A stretch of DNA of 64,000 nucleotides from JAOUEA01 sp963810945 (GCA_963810945.1 CAWEPI010000014.1:186001-250000); one strand, 5' to 3'. Counted from the stretch's first letter, positions 8,736 through 17,102 are shown. Notes: generated from the sequence alone by a model not told the origin. Program-made: numbers and translations.

Positions 8736-9932
8736 GGGGCGATCGCCAGCCCCGCCGCGACGAGCTCGTCGATCTCCCCGTCGCTCATCCCCACGCCCGC
8801 GAGGACCTCGCGGGTATCGGCGCCGAGCGACGGGGCGGGCCGCGGATACGGCAGCGGGTCACCGTCGATGCGGATGGGTGCGCCGACGATCCGGTACGCA
8901 CCCGCCTCCGGTTGCGCGAGCGTCTGCACGGAGCCGAGCGCGGCCGGCTGGGGTCCGTCGAAGACCTGGGCCACGTCGCGCACCTCCGCGGCCGGCACGC
9001 CCTCGGCCGCGAAAGCGCCCAGCCACGCGACGCTCGTGCGGGAGCCGAGCACCGCCTCGAAGAGCGCCGTGAGCTCGTCGCGATGACGCACGCGCGCCGC
9101 GTTGTCCGAGAACCGCGGGTCCGACGGGAGCTCGTCGAGCCCCAGGACGCGGCAGCACCGCACCCATAGATCCTCGGAACCCGCCCCGGCCAGGACGATC
9201 CACCCGTCGGCGGTGCGGAAACCCCCGTACGGCGCGAACGTCGGGGAGTGCGTTCCGAGCAACCCCGGCACCTCACCCGAGACGAAGTAGCTCGCCGCCA
9301 TCGTGCCCAGGCCCGCGAGGGCGAACTCGAGCAGCGACGAGGTCACGTGGCGTCCCTCGCCGGTCCCCAGCCGCTCCACGTGTGCGGCCAGCAGGCCCAG
9401 CGCGCAACTGAGCCCGGCGCCCACATCGAGGACCGGTGCGCCCACCTTCACCGGCCCGGATCCGGGGCTCCCGGTGATGCTCATGACGCCGCTCTCGGCC
9501 TGCAGGATCAGGTCGAAGCCGCCCCGGGGCGCGTCGGGGCCGACGTCCCCGTACCCGGAGATCGACCCGTACACCAGCGACGGGTGGCGGGCGTGCACCG
9601 ACCGCCCAGTCGAGACCGTGGCGCGCGAGGCTCCCGGGCCGGGCGTTCTCCACCAGGAAGTCCGCGCTCCCCAGGAGGCGCTCGATCGCGGCGGCCGCCT
9701 CGGGCGCGCGCATGTCCAGGGCGACGCTCCGCTTCCCCGAGTTGAGCGACATGAACAGCACCGACTGACCACCTACGCGCTCGGTCCCCTGCGCGCGGTA
9801 CGGGTCCCCGCCGGGGGGGACCTCGATCTTGATGACCTCGGCGCCCAGCGCGGCCAGCGTGGCCGTGGCCTGAGAGCCCGCGACGAAGCGCGTGAGGTCG
9901 AGGACCCGGAGCCCGGTGAGCGGCGCGCTCAC
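8732..9932 (-). CDS. CaiB/BaiF (class III) CoA-transferase, frame broken by one extra base
   Basis: Class III CoA-transferases move CoA between carboxylic acids through an aspartyl-CoA intermediate. The N-terminal third reads VSAPLTGLRVLDLTRF, GAEVIKIEVPPGGDPYR and NARPGSLARHGLDWAV in one frame. The rest (HARHPSLVYGSISGYGD onward) reads in the next frame, joined near 9605 where one extra G sits in GGTCGGTGCAC. Removing it restores a 399-residue family-length protein. The presumed nucleophile region GGFDLILQAESGVM is intact. Start GTG 9932 overlaps the mutase stop. It could form a CoA ester of a branched dicarboxylate for the mutase. Probably functional if the extra base is a sequencing error. 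Confidence 0.8.
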
Positions 9933-11533
9933 CACGGGTCGGGCTCCCGGAACTCCCCGAAGACCCCGCGGAACACGTCGGTCATCTCGCCCACGGTCGC
10001 GCCGGCGCGGGCGGCCACGACCAGCGGCGGCATCACGTTGCCGCCGCTGCGCGCGACCTCGTCGAGCGCGGTGAGCGCCTCGGCGTGAGCCCGGGGATCG
10101 CGGGCGGCCACGCGCGCCGCGGTGCGCGCGATCTGCCGCTCGACGATGCCCTCGTCCAGCCGGAACGACGCGGGTGCCGGCGCATCCGCGCCGTGAGCGT
10201 CGGCATGGACGTTCACGCCGACCTTGGGGCGGATGCCCTGCGCGATCTCTCGTTCGGTGCGATACGCGGATTCCGCGATCCAACGCTGGGGCACGCCTCG
10301 CTCGATCGCCGCCACCGCGCCGCCCAGCCCTTCCACCTCTGCGAGCACGGCGCCGGCCGCCGCCTCGATGTCGTCGGTCAGGCGCTCCACGAAGTACGAC
10401 CCGGCGAGCGGGTCCGCGGTGCGCGCCACGCCGGACTCGAGCCCGATGATCTGCTGGGTGCGCAGGGAGAGCGTCACCGCCTCTTCCGATGGGATCTCGT
10501 ACGCCTCGTCGTAGCCCATCACGTGGATCGACTGCGCCCCGCCGAGGACGGCGCCGAGGCACTGCAGGGTCGAGCGCACGATGTTGTTGAGCGGCTGTTG
10601 GGCCGTGAGCGTCGTCCCGGAATTGCCGGAGAAGAAGCGGAGGCGCCCCGAGCGCGGGTCGGTGGCGCCGAATCGCTCCGTGGCGATCCTGAACCACATC
10701 CGCCGGGCCGCGCGGAGCTTCGCCACCTCCTCGAACAGATCGAGCGTGGTCGCGAAGTGGAACGAGAGCCGGGGGGCGAAGCCGTCGAAGTCCATCCCGC
10801 GCGCGATCAGCGCCTCGGCGTACGCGATCGCGGAGGCCATCGTGAGCGCGAGCTCCTGCACGGCGTCGCATCCGGCCTCGCGAGCGTGGTAGCCCGTGAT
10901 CGAGATGGGGTTGAACCGCGGCAGATGCTCGGTCGCGAACGCGATCACGTCGCACGACAGCCGCATGGACGGTCCGGGCGGGAAGATGAAGGTCTTGCGC
11001 GCGAGGAACTCTTTGAGGATGTCGTTCTGCAGGGTGCCGGCGAGCCGCTCGTACCCGATGCCCTGACGCTCCGCCGCCACCAGATACGTGGCGAGGATGA
11101 TGGGCGCGGTCGCGTTGATCGTGAAGTTCACGGAGACGTCGCCGAGCCCCAGCCCCTCGAAGAGGTCCACCATGTCCTCGGCCGTATCGATCGCGACGCC
11201 CACGCGGCCCACCTCCGCGCGGGCCCGCTCGTGGGAGGAGTCGTAGCCGAGCTGGGTCGGCAGGTCGAATGCGACCGAGAGCGCGGTCTGGCCTCGCTCG
11301 AGGAGGAACCGGTAGCGGGCGTTCGTCTCCTCCGGTGACCCGAAGCCCGCGAACTGCCGCATCGTCCAGAGTTGCCCCCGGTACATGCTCGGATAGGGTC
11401 CCCGCGTGAACGGGGGCTCGCCGGGCAGGCCCAAGCGTCCCTCGAGCCCCTCCTCGACGTCGGTCGCCGTGTACACGGCTTCGACCGGCAATCCGGAGTC
11501 GGTGGTGATCCGACCGCGCGGCTCCTCGTTCAA
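9929..11533 (-). CDS. B12-dependent acyl-CoA mutase, large subunit (divergent methylmalonyl-CoA mutase type)
   Basis: Radical B12 mutase large subunit (534 aa) of the two-subunit kind, a TIM barrel that holds acyl-CoA. Compared with the Propionibacterium enzyme, numbering is offset by 28: Gln169, Arg179 (carboxylate binder, Arg207) and His216 (His244) are kept, but Tyr89 is replaced by Phe61 in TMRQFAGFG. Phe there is typical of isobutyryl-CoA mutase, while that enzyme lacks the Arg. The VSVNFTINATAP strand also differs from the usual VSTSMTINA. A carboxylated substrate other than plain methylmalonyl-CoA is possible. TTG start with AGGAGG upstream, overlapping the small-subunit stop as TTGA. 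Confidence 0.9.
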   Translation of the reverse strand: MNEEPRGRITTDSGLPVEAVYTATDVEEGLEGRLGLPGEPPFTRGPYPSMYRGQLWTMRQFAGFGSPEETNARYRFLLERGQTALSVAFDLPTQLGYDSSHERARAEVGRVGVAIDTAEDMVDLFEGLGLGDVSVNFTINATAPIILATYLVAAERQGIGYERLAGTLQNDILKEFLARKTFIFPPGPSMRLSCDVIAFATEHLPRFNPISITGYHAREAGCDAVQELALTMASAIAYAEALIARGMDFDGFAPRLSFHFATTLDLFEEVAKLRAARRMWFRIATERFGATDPRSGRLRFFSGNSGTTLTAQQPLNNIVRSTLQCLGAVLGGAQSIHVMGYDEAYEIPSEEAVTLSLRTQQIIGLESGVARTADPLAGSYFVERLTDDIEAAAGAVLAEVEGLGGAVAAIERGVPQRWIAESAYRTEREIAQGIRPKVGVNVHADAHGADAPAPASFRLDEGIVERQIARTAARVAARDPRAHAEALTALDEVARSGGNVMPPLVVAARAGATVGEMTDVFRGVFGEFREPDPW

Positions 11534-11937
11534 CGCACCTCCTGGGTCCGGGCGGCGAGGGCCAGCACGCCGTCGACCACCTCGAGGAGGTTGGTGCCGA
11601 CCGGGAAGACCGCCGCCACGCCGAGCGCGCGCAACGCCTCGGCGTCGTCCGCGGGGATCGTCCCGCCCAGCACGACGGGGACGTCGTGGAGCCCGCGGGC
11701 CTCGCGTTCACGCAGGAGGTCAGCCGCAAGCTCGAGGTGGGCGCCCGAGAGCACGGAGATCCCGATCACGTCGGCGTCGTCGTCGGCCGCCGCCCGCACG
11801 ATCTCCGCCACGCTGCGCCGCAGGCCGAGGTAGATCACCTCGGCGCCGGCGTCGCGCAGCGCCATCGCGATCACCTTGACGCCGCGGTCGTGCCCGTCCA
11901 GGCCCGGCTTGGCCAGGACGACCCGCGGCGGTCTCAC
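11530..11937 (-). CDS. B12-binding small subunit of acyl-CoA mutase
   Basis: Cobalamin-binding Rossmann protein (135 aa), partner of the adjoining large subunit. The base-off B12 signature is complete: GLDGHDRGVK (DxHxxG, His ligand to cobalt), ISVLSGAHL (SxL) and VVLGGTIPADD (GG). Split subunits of this size occur in isobutyryl-CoA, 2-hydroxyisobutyryl-CoA and many archaeal methylmalonyl-CoA mutases. Start GTG 11937 overlaps the preceding stop as GTGA, so both subunits and the M29-like gene are translationally coupled. No MeaB/IcmC chaperone gene is seen in the window. Confidence 0.93.
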   Translation of the reverse strand: MRPPRVVLAKPGLDGHDRGVKVIAMALRDAGAEVIYLGLRRSVAEIVRAAADDDADVIGISVLSGAHLELAADLLREREARGLHDVPVVLGGTIPADDAEALRALGVAAVFPVGTNLLEVVDGVLALAARTQEVR

Positions 11938-12899
11938 ACGAGCTCCCCCGCCACCATCACCGGGCGGCCATCGACCTCGAGCGTGGCGTCACGCATCACG
12001 CAATCGAGGTGCGCCACGGCATCCACGACCCCGCCGTAGGCGATGGAGTTCCCGAGTGCGATGTGCGCGGTGCCGCGTGCCGACTCCGTCTCCATCGCCA
12101 CGCCGCACACGCGCCCCGATGGGTTGAAGGCCATCGACACCTCGGCCACGTTGCGCATCCGTTCGTCTGCGCAGCGCGCGAGCATCTCCTCCAGCCGCCC
12201 CGCCTCCGCGCCGTCGAGGCCCACCATCTCACCGTCGGCGACGTGGATCGCGACCGGCTCGGGCAAGGGCCCCTGCCCCATGAACAGCAGATCCGCATCC
12301 ACGATGACCACGCCGGTCGTGGTCCCCTCCACCGGCGCCGTACCCGCCTCGATGTCCGGGGGCGCCATGTACGCGCCGTCCTCGCGCGCCAGGCCGTGCA
12401 GCACGCGCCCGGGGCGCCCTGCCACGGATCCGCTGAGGTCGGTGCCACCGGGCGTCGTGAGGTGGAACCGTTCGGCGTCGCCCCAGGCCCGCCCGATCCG
12501 CTCGGCGTCGGACCGGATCGCGTCGAAGTCGACCGTGAGCGGGCCGTCGTCGCGGAAGGTCTCGAGGCGCACGCCCGGCATCGCGAGGTACCGCACGCCG
12601 GCTCGCGTGGCGCGCTGCCGCGCCGCGCTCGAACCGATGAACAGGCTCGTGAGCTCGATCACCGCGCCGGCCTCGCGCATCATCGCCGCCACCGCGCTCG
12701 GCGGCTCCGAACCCGGGAGCAGCGGCACGGGCATGCGCGCGAGGACCGGGGTGGCGCCGCGCCGCGCGATGCCCTCCTCCAACCCGGCGACCACGGCGCC
12801 GTCGGTGCCCTCGTCCGTCAGCAGCACCACCTGCTCGCCCGCGCGCACCGCGAGGCAGCGATCCAGGAGGTTGTCGAAGCCCGCCTCCGCCGCGGTCAC
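11934..12899 (-). CDS. M29-fold metalloenzyme (leucyl aminopeptidase T / NicX-like)
   Basis: 321-residue protein of the fold shared by M29 aminopeptidases and 2,5-dihydroxypyridine 5,6-dioxygenase (NicX). Metal-ligand positions of the fold are present: Glu in DIEAGTAPVEG, Glu in NVAEVSMAFNP, His in TAHIALGNS and the HxD pair in DAVAHLDCVM. The N-terminal part (RAGEQVVLLTDEGTDG) is the usual nucleotide-like domain. Peptidase activity makes little sense in an operon of CoA and pyrimidine enzymes, whereas NicX opens a hydroxylated N-heterocycle, so a ring-opening role is attractive. Which of the two chemistries applies cannot be decided from sequence alone. GTG 12899 follows the M20-like gene by two bases. 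Confidence 0.75.
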   Translation of the reverse strand: MTAAEAGFDNLLDRCLAVRAGEQVVLLTDEGTDGAVVAGLEEGIARRGATPVLARMPVPLLPGSEPPSAVAAMMREAGAVIELTSLFIGSSAARQRATRAGVRYLAMPGVRLETFRDDGPLTVDFDAIRSDAERIGRAWGDAERFHLTTPGGTDLSGSVAGRPGRVLHGLAREDGAYMAPPDIEAGTAPVEGTTTGVVIVDADLLFMGQGPLPEPVAIHVADGEMVGLDGAEAGRLEEMLARCADERMRNVAEVSMAFNPSGRVCGVAMETESARGTAHIALGNSIAYGGVVDAVAHLDCVMRDATLEVDGRPVMVAGELV

Positions 12900-12901
12900 C
12901 G

Positions 12902-14113
12902 CTACCCCGCGGCGGGCTCCGAGAGGGCGAGGGCGGCGAAGGCCGCGTAGACCTTGGTCGCCTCGTGGATCTCCTCGACCGTCAGATGCTCGTCGGGGCA
13001 GTACACGGGTGGCCCGCCGGGCCCGAAGATCACGGTCGGCACCTTCTCGCCGAAGCTGGCGGTGTCCCCCAACCAGTTCTCGACCCGCAGGCCAGGCTCG
13101 GTGCCGCGGACCTCGCGCACCGCCGTGCGCATCAGGCGCACGACCTCGTCCTCGGGATCCGCCAGGTACCCGCTCTTCACGTCGGCGAGCACGACCTCGG
13201 CGCGCACACGCGGGTCCGCCTCCTGGGCGCGCGCGAGGCATCGGTCGATCTCCGCGCGGACCTGCTCGATGCTCACGCCCGGCTGCGGACGGCAGTCGAC
13301 GCGGATCACGCACTCGTCCGGGATCATCGAAGGACCGCCGGGGGCCAGACCTCCGTAGATCCGGCCGGGCACCACGTAGGTCTCCGGACCGAACAGCTCG
13401 ACGACCCAGGGCTCGAGCTGTGGCTCGTACTTCGACGCATCGAGCGCGAGCACGGCCTGGGCGGCCAGGACGTTCGCGTTGATCGCGACCGGCTTGTGAC
13501 ACGTGTGCGCGGAGCGACCGAGCGTGGTCACGTCGAAGTAGTAACGACCTCGGTGCCCGAGACAGACCTCGTTGTCGGTGAGCTCGCCCAGCACGCAGAG
13601 GTCTGCGTCGTGCTCGTCGAAGTAGGCGATGGACCCGAGCTGGTCGCCCATGTGATCGGAGACGGCCGCCATCGCGAGGGTGCCGGTGAGCGGCAGGCCG
13701 CTCGAGCGCACCCCCTCGATCGCCACGATCTGGCAGACGAGCGCGGCCTTCATATCCATGACACCGTGCCCGTACACGGACCCGTCGATCAGGGCGCCCG
13801 AGAACGGCTCGGTGACCTCCCATCCGTGGGAGACGGGCTTGGTGTCCATGTGTCCCGTCATCACGATGCGCCGCCCGGGCCCGAGGCGCACCTCGCCGAT
13901 CGCGTTGGGCCGCTCAGGCAAGACGGGCTGCAGGGCGACCTCGTCGAACCCGGAGTCGCGCATGACCGACGCGAGGTACTCGGCGAGGGGGCCCTCGTCC
14001 CCGAGGACGCTCGGGATCCGGCACACCTCTCGTACGAGCTCCACCGCCCGGTCGAGGTCGAGGCGCCCGAGCACCTGCTCCGTGACCTCGCTGGTTCCGG
14101 TGCCCACGTCCAT
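12902..14113 (-). CDS. M20-fold protein with altered active site (DHM in place of DEE)
   Basis: First gene of the long operon, 403 aa, built like an ArgE/DapE/CPG2 amidohydrolase. Conserved: His88 and Asp90 in TGHMDTKP, Asp120 in GHGVMDMK, Glu177 in LGELTDNE, dimerisation-domain GRSAHTCH, and the C-terminal His in PDEHLTVEE. At the general-base and metal Glu-Glu pair the sequence reads AAVSDHMGDQ: His154 and Met155. The enzyme may therefore use one metal or a different base, or act on an unusual amide or amidine. ATG 14113 has GAGGAGCG upstream and lies behind a strong TTGACA/TATAAA promoter with an ATCTGATAT operator. Confidence 0.82.
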   Translation of the reverse strand: MDVGTGTSEVTEQVLGRLDLDRAVELVREVCRIPSVLGDEGPLAEYLASVMRDSGFDEVALQPVLPERPNAIGEVRLGPGRRIVMTGHMDTKPVSHGWEVTEPFSGALIDGSVYGHGVMDMKAALVCQIVAIEGVRSSGLPLTGTLAMAAVSDHMGDQLGSIAYFDEHDADLCVLGELTDNEVCLGHRGRYYFDVTTLGRSAHTCHKPVAINANVLAAQAVLALDASKYEPQLEPWVVELFGPETYVVPGRIYGGLAPGGPSMIPDECVIRVDCRPQPGVSIEQVRAEIDRCLARAQEADPRVRAEVVLADVKSGYLADPEDEVVRLMRTAVREVRGTEPGLRVENWLGDTASFGEKVPTVIFGPGGPPVYCPDEHLTVEEIHEATKVYAAFAALALSEPAAG

Positions 14114-14131
14114 GTGCGCTCCTCAGATGAG

Positions 14132-14170
14132 ATATCAGATTTTATATGTGATGCTCCGGCGGGCTGTCAA
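14132..14170 (-). promoter_or_regulatory. Predicted promoter and operator of the M20-M29-mutase operon
   Basis: On the minus strand TTGACA (14170-14165), an 18-base spacer, then TATAAA (14146-14141): near-consensus for the main sigma factor. ATCTGATAT (14140-14132) follows the -10 box directly and would cover the transcription start, a classic repression position. The same core occurs at 5340-5347 and 17038-17047. Prediction from sequence only. Confidence 0.65.
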
Positions 14171-14184
14171 CGTGGATCGTTGGG

Positions 14185-14224
14185 CCGGCCCGAGGGAGAG
14201 CACGGGCTCTCTCCCTCGGGCCGG
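14185..14224 (-). terminator. Rho-independent-like hairpin after the binding-protein gene
   Basis: A perfect 16-bp inverted repeat, CCGGCCCGAGGGAGAG and its complement, with an 8-base loop. It starts five bases after the stop codon of the binding-protein gene and separates the importer operon from the next promoter. There is no long T tract, as is common at this GC content. Confidence 0.75.
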
Positions 14225-14228
14225 TGAC

Positions 14229-15296
14229 TCACGAACAGCTGTAGGGCATGTACTGATCGGTGGAGATCGCCGCCGCGTCGGGCGTCGACTTGATCAGACC
14301 GTTCGTCTTCATCCAGTCCCCGTAGCTCTGCCAAGCGGCGGAGTCGATGCAGCCCGTCTTCGTGCCGGCCGCCGGCTTCAGGAGCGTCAACGTGTACGGG
14401 ACGCTCGCGTCGAGGAACTTGGCGTCGTACTGCGTGACGTCCTTCATGACGGCGGTGGCGCCTGCCGGATCGGCGATCGCCCCGTCCGTCCCCTTGATCA
14501 GGGCCGCCACGAAGCGCGTCACGGCGTCGGCGTACGCAGGGTCGCTCGACAGCTTGTCGGCGTTGGCGGCCACGATCAGCTCGGCGTAGTTCGGCACGCC
14601 CAACTCGTTGGCCGGGTACACGGTGGGCTTCTTGCCGGTCTCCTGCTCGACCTGGATGGCTTCCACGTTCTGGTACCCGCCGATGATGGCGTCGACCTTG
14701 TTCGACAGGAGCGACTGAACGAGGTTGAAGCCGACGTTGACCTTCGTGACGTCGCTCGCGCTCACGCCGGCCGTCGTCAGCATCGAGTTGTAGATGTCGT
14801 CGTCGCTCGGGAGGCCGGTGACCCCCACGGACTTCCCCGAGATCTGAGAGAGGTCGCTCATCGGGACGTCCGGAGAGACGATCAACGAGTTCAGCGGCAC
14901 CGGGACGACGGTCGCCACGGACATGACCGGCAGCCCGCTCTCCTGCCCGTAGAACATGCCGGACTCGTAGAAGATCGCGAGGTCGACCTTGTTCAGGCCG
15001 ACGAGCTTGATCGGATCCGCGGCGGTCGCCGGGGCCTGGAAGCTCACCGTGAGGTTCTCGTCGGCGAAGTACCCCTTGTCCTGCGCGTAGTAGAGGCCCA
15101 CGTGGTCCGGATTGGGCGTCCAGTCGAGCTCGACCTTCAGATCGGCCGGAGCGCTCGATGCCCCCGAGCCGCCCGCCGACGCGCTCGAGGACGAACCCCC
15201 GCTGTCGTTGCCGTTGCTGCACGCCGCGGCCACCAGCGCGAGGCACGTGAGCGCCGCGAGTACCGCGAGTTTCCGCTTGAGACCCGATCGGTCCAT
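14229..15296 (-). CDS. NMT1/THI5-like ABC substrate-binding lipoprotein (ThiY-like)
   Basis: Periplasmic-type binding protein anchored as a lipoprotein: signal peptide at residues 1-26 ending in LALVAAAC, where the Cys is lipidated, then a Ser/Gly linker. The fold starts with LDWTPNPDHVGLYYAQDKGYF (cited here as LDWTPNPDHVG and YYAQDKGYF), the hallmark of ThiY/THI5 proteins that bind HMP or formylaminopyrimidine. Later segments ADPIKLVGLNKVDLAI and VDAIIGGYQNVEA fit the NMT1 domain. ATG 15296 follows AAAGGA. With the permease and ATPase upstream it forms a complete importer. A pyrimidine ligand is likely, but taurine, riboflavin and hydantoin systems share this domain. Confidence 0.88.
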   Translation of the reverse strand: MDRSGLKRKLAVLAALTCLALVAAACSNGNDSGGSSSSASAGGSGASSAPADLKVELDWTPNPDHVGLYYAQDKGYFADENLTVSFQAPATAADPIKLVGLNKVDLAIFYESGMFYGQESGLPVMSVATVVPVPLNSLIVSPDVPMSDLSQISGKSVGVTGLPSDDDIYNSMLTTAGVSASDVTKVNVGFNLVQSLLSNKVDAIIGGYQNVEAIQVEQETGKKPTVYPANELGVPNYAELIVAANADKLSSDPAYADAVTRFVAALIKGTDGAIADPAGATAVMKDVTQYDAKFLDASVPYTLTLLKPAAGTKTGCIDSAAWQSYGDWMKTNGLIKSTPDAAAISTDQYMPYSCS

Positions 15297-15372
15297 CTCG
15301 ACCGTCCTTTCATCCGCCCGGCTCGTGGGGACCCACGCGCCTCCCTCCGATGGCACCGCGCCCTTGCGAGCC

Positions 15373-16221
15373 CTACATCGCATTCCCCCTCGGCGCCCAG
15401 GGGACGAGGATCCGCTCCAGCAGCGAGACCAGCGCGAACAACGCCATCGCGATCAGGGTGAGGATCAAGATCGCGGCGAAGATGCGCGCGGTCTGCAGGT
15501 TCGGCGTGGCCTGCAGCATCACGAACCCCAAGCCGGCGCTCGCGCCCGACCATTCCCCGAACACGGCCCCGATCGCGGCGAACGTCGCCGCGATCCGCAT
15601 GCCCGAGAAGATCGCCGGCAGCGCGGCGGGGAACTCGATGCGCCGGAAGATCGCCCAGCGCCCCGCGTCGAGCGTCTTCATCATGTGGATGAAGTCGTCG
15701 TCGACCGAGCGGAGGCCGTCCAGGCCGTTCACGACGATGGGGAAGAAGCAGATGAGCGCGACGATCACCAGCTTCGGCAGGATCCCGTAGCCGAGCACGA
15801 TGACGAGGATCGGCGCGAGCACGACGATCGGGATCGTCTGCGATCCGATCAGGAGCGGATACACCGCGCGACGGAGCGGCCCGAACATGTGCAGGACGAT
15901 CGCGAGCCCCACGCCCGCCACCGCCGCGATCACGAAGCCGATCACGATCTCACGCAGGGAGACCCACATCGCCGGCGCGAGGATGCTCGACCAATCGTCG
16001 CGCAGCGCCACCGCCACCTGCGACGGCGCGGGGAAGAGGTACTTCGGGACGTGGAACCCGCGGATGATCGCCTCCCACAACGCGATCATGATCAGGGTGA
16101 ACAGCGCCGCGAGCCCGTACGCGCGCCAGAGGCGCTTCAGGCGGCCCGGTTTGCGCACCGGCGTCACCTCGGCCGAGGGTGCCTCCTGCGCGGCCGGCTC
16201 CACCGGCACCTTCGTGCTCAC
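15373..16221 (-). CDS. ABC transporter permease (ThiX/SsuC-like)
   Basis: Inner-membrane permease, 282 aa, with about six hydrophobic segments starting at AALFTLIMIALWEAII. The cytoplasmic EAA loop that docks the ATPase is visible as TLDAGRWAIFRRIEFPAALP. The family is BPD_transp_1 of the nitrate/taurine/thiamine-pyrimidine group. GTG 16221 overlaps the ATPase stop as GTGA, which couples their translation. Together with the binding protein 76 bases downstream it makes a one-permease homodimeric importer. Confidence 0.92.
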   Translation of the reverse strand: MSTKVPVEPAAQEAPSAEVTPVRKPGRLKRLWRAYGLAALFTLIMIALWEAIIRGFHVPKYLFPAPSQVAVALRDDWSSILAPAMWVSLREIVIGFVIAAVAGVGLAIVLHMFGPLRRAVYPLLIGSQTIPIVVLAPILVIVLGYGILPKLVIVALICFFPIVVNGLDGLRSVDDDFIHMMKTLDAGRWAIFRRIEFPAALPAIFSGMRIAATFAAIGAVFGEWSGASAGLGFVMLQATPNLQTARIFAAILILTLIAMALFALVSLLERILVPWAPRGNAM

Positions 16222-17018
16222 TCGATGGCCTCCAGGGCCTGCTCCTTGAGCGCGACGAACGCGGGGCTCGTGACGATCTCGCGACGGGACTCGCCGGTGG
16301 TCTCGAGGTCTGTCTCCAAGACCTTCAGGACGCGTCCGGGACGCGCGGACATGACCACGACCGTCTTGCTCAACAAGATCGCCTCCTCGACGTCGTGGGT
16401 CACGAGGAGCACCGTCCGCGGAACATCGCCGAGGGCGCGCAGCAGCCATTCCTGCATCTGCGCGCGGGTGATCGAGTCCAGGGCGCCGAAGGGCTCGTCG
16501 AGCAGGAGGACGTCCTTCTCTGCCATGAGGGTCCGGAGGAAGCTCACGCGCTGACGCATGCCCCCGGAGAGCTGCGCGGGACGCACGCCCTCGAACTCGG
16601 CGAGACCGAAGTGCTCGAAGTAGGGGCGCGTCTTCTCGCGTGCCGCGTCGCGGGAGACGCCCCGGTTCTGCATCGCGATGATCGCGTTGTCGAGCGCGGT
16701 GCGCCACGGGAGCAGGAGGTCGCGCTGCGGCATCATCGCGCAGCGCGCGAGCCGCCCCCGGGGATCGGTGGCCCCCTCGACGTTCACGACTCCGCTGTCG
16801 GGCTCGAGGAGACCCGCGCAGAGCTGGAGGAGGGTCGACTTGCCGCCACCGCTCGGACCCACGATGCCGATCCTGGAGTGCCGCTCGATCTCGAACGTCA
16901 CGCCGTCGAGCGCCACCACCTCGCCGAAGGTCTTCCGGATCGCATGGAACGAGATGCCGACCGAGTCGTCCGCTGGGTTCGGCGCGGCCGCCGCGTCACG
17001 CACTGCACCCTGCCCCAA
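16218..17018 (-). CDS. ABC transporter ATPase (ThiZ/SsuB-like)
   Basis: Nucleotide-binding subunit, 266 aa. Walker A GPSGGGKST, Q-loop MMPQRDLLLPW, signature QLSGGMRQRVS, Walker B VLLLDEPFGALD and switch His in LVTHDVEEA are all intact. Members of this group drive uptake of taurine, nitrate or thiamine pyrimidines. Start is TTG 17018 behind a GGGGGGCGAG stretch, or GTG 17003. First gene of the importer operon. Its 5' leader carries the ATATCAGATA motif. Confidence 0.92.
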   Translation of the reverse strand: MGQGAVRDAAAAPNPADDSVGISFHAIRKTFGEVVALDGVTFEIERHSRIGIVGPSGGGKSTLLQLCAGLLEPDSGVVNVEGATDPRGRLARCAMMPQRDLLLPWRTALDNAIIAMQNRGVSRDAAREKTRPYFEHFGLAEFEGVRPAQLSGGMRQRVSFLRTLMAEKDVLLLDEPFGALDSITRAQMQEWLLRALGDVPRTVLLVTHDVEEAILLSKTVVVMSARPGRVLKVLETDLETTGESRREIVTSPAFVALKEQALEAIE

Positions 17019-17037
17019 GCTCGCCCCCCAGCGGGAT

Positions 17038-17102
17038 TATCTGATATTCCAGGCATCGAATCTTGAGGCGCGACTGTAGCAACGGGCCTCCGGAGCGGTC
17101 AA
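17038..17102 (-). promoter_or_regulatory. Predicted promoter and operator of the importer operon
   Basis: On the minus strand TTGACC (17102-17097), 18 bases, then TACAGT (17078-17073). ATATCAGATA (17047-17038) lies in the leader about 20 bases before the ATPase start. The motif matches those at 5340-5347 and 14132-14140. The -10 box is weaker than at 14141. Confidence 0.5.

Noticed and set aside
8472..9086. Plus-strand frames over the M20 and CoA-transferase genes
   Set aside because: Antisense shadows; the minus strand carries complete catalytic motifs and start-stop overlaps.
9273..11729. An 818-codon minus-strand frame across the mutase and CoA-transferase genes
   Set aside because: Only its last part is real, coding for the N-terminus of the CoA-transferase. 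The rest is the wrong frame of the mutase.
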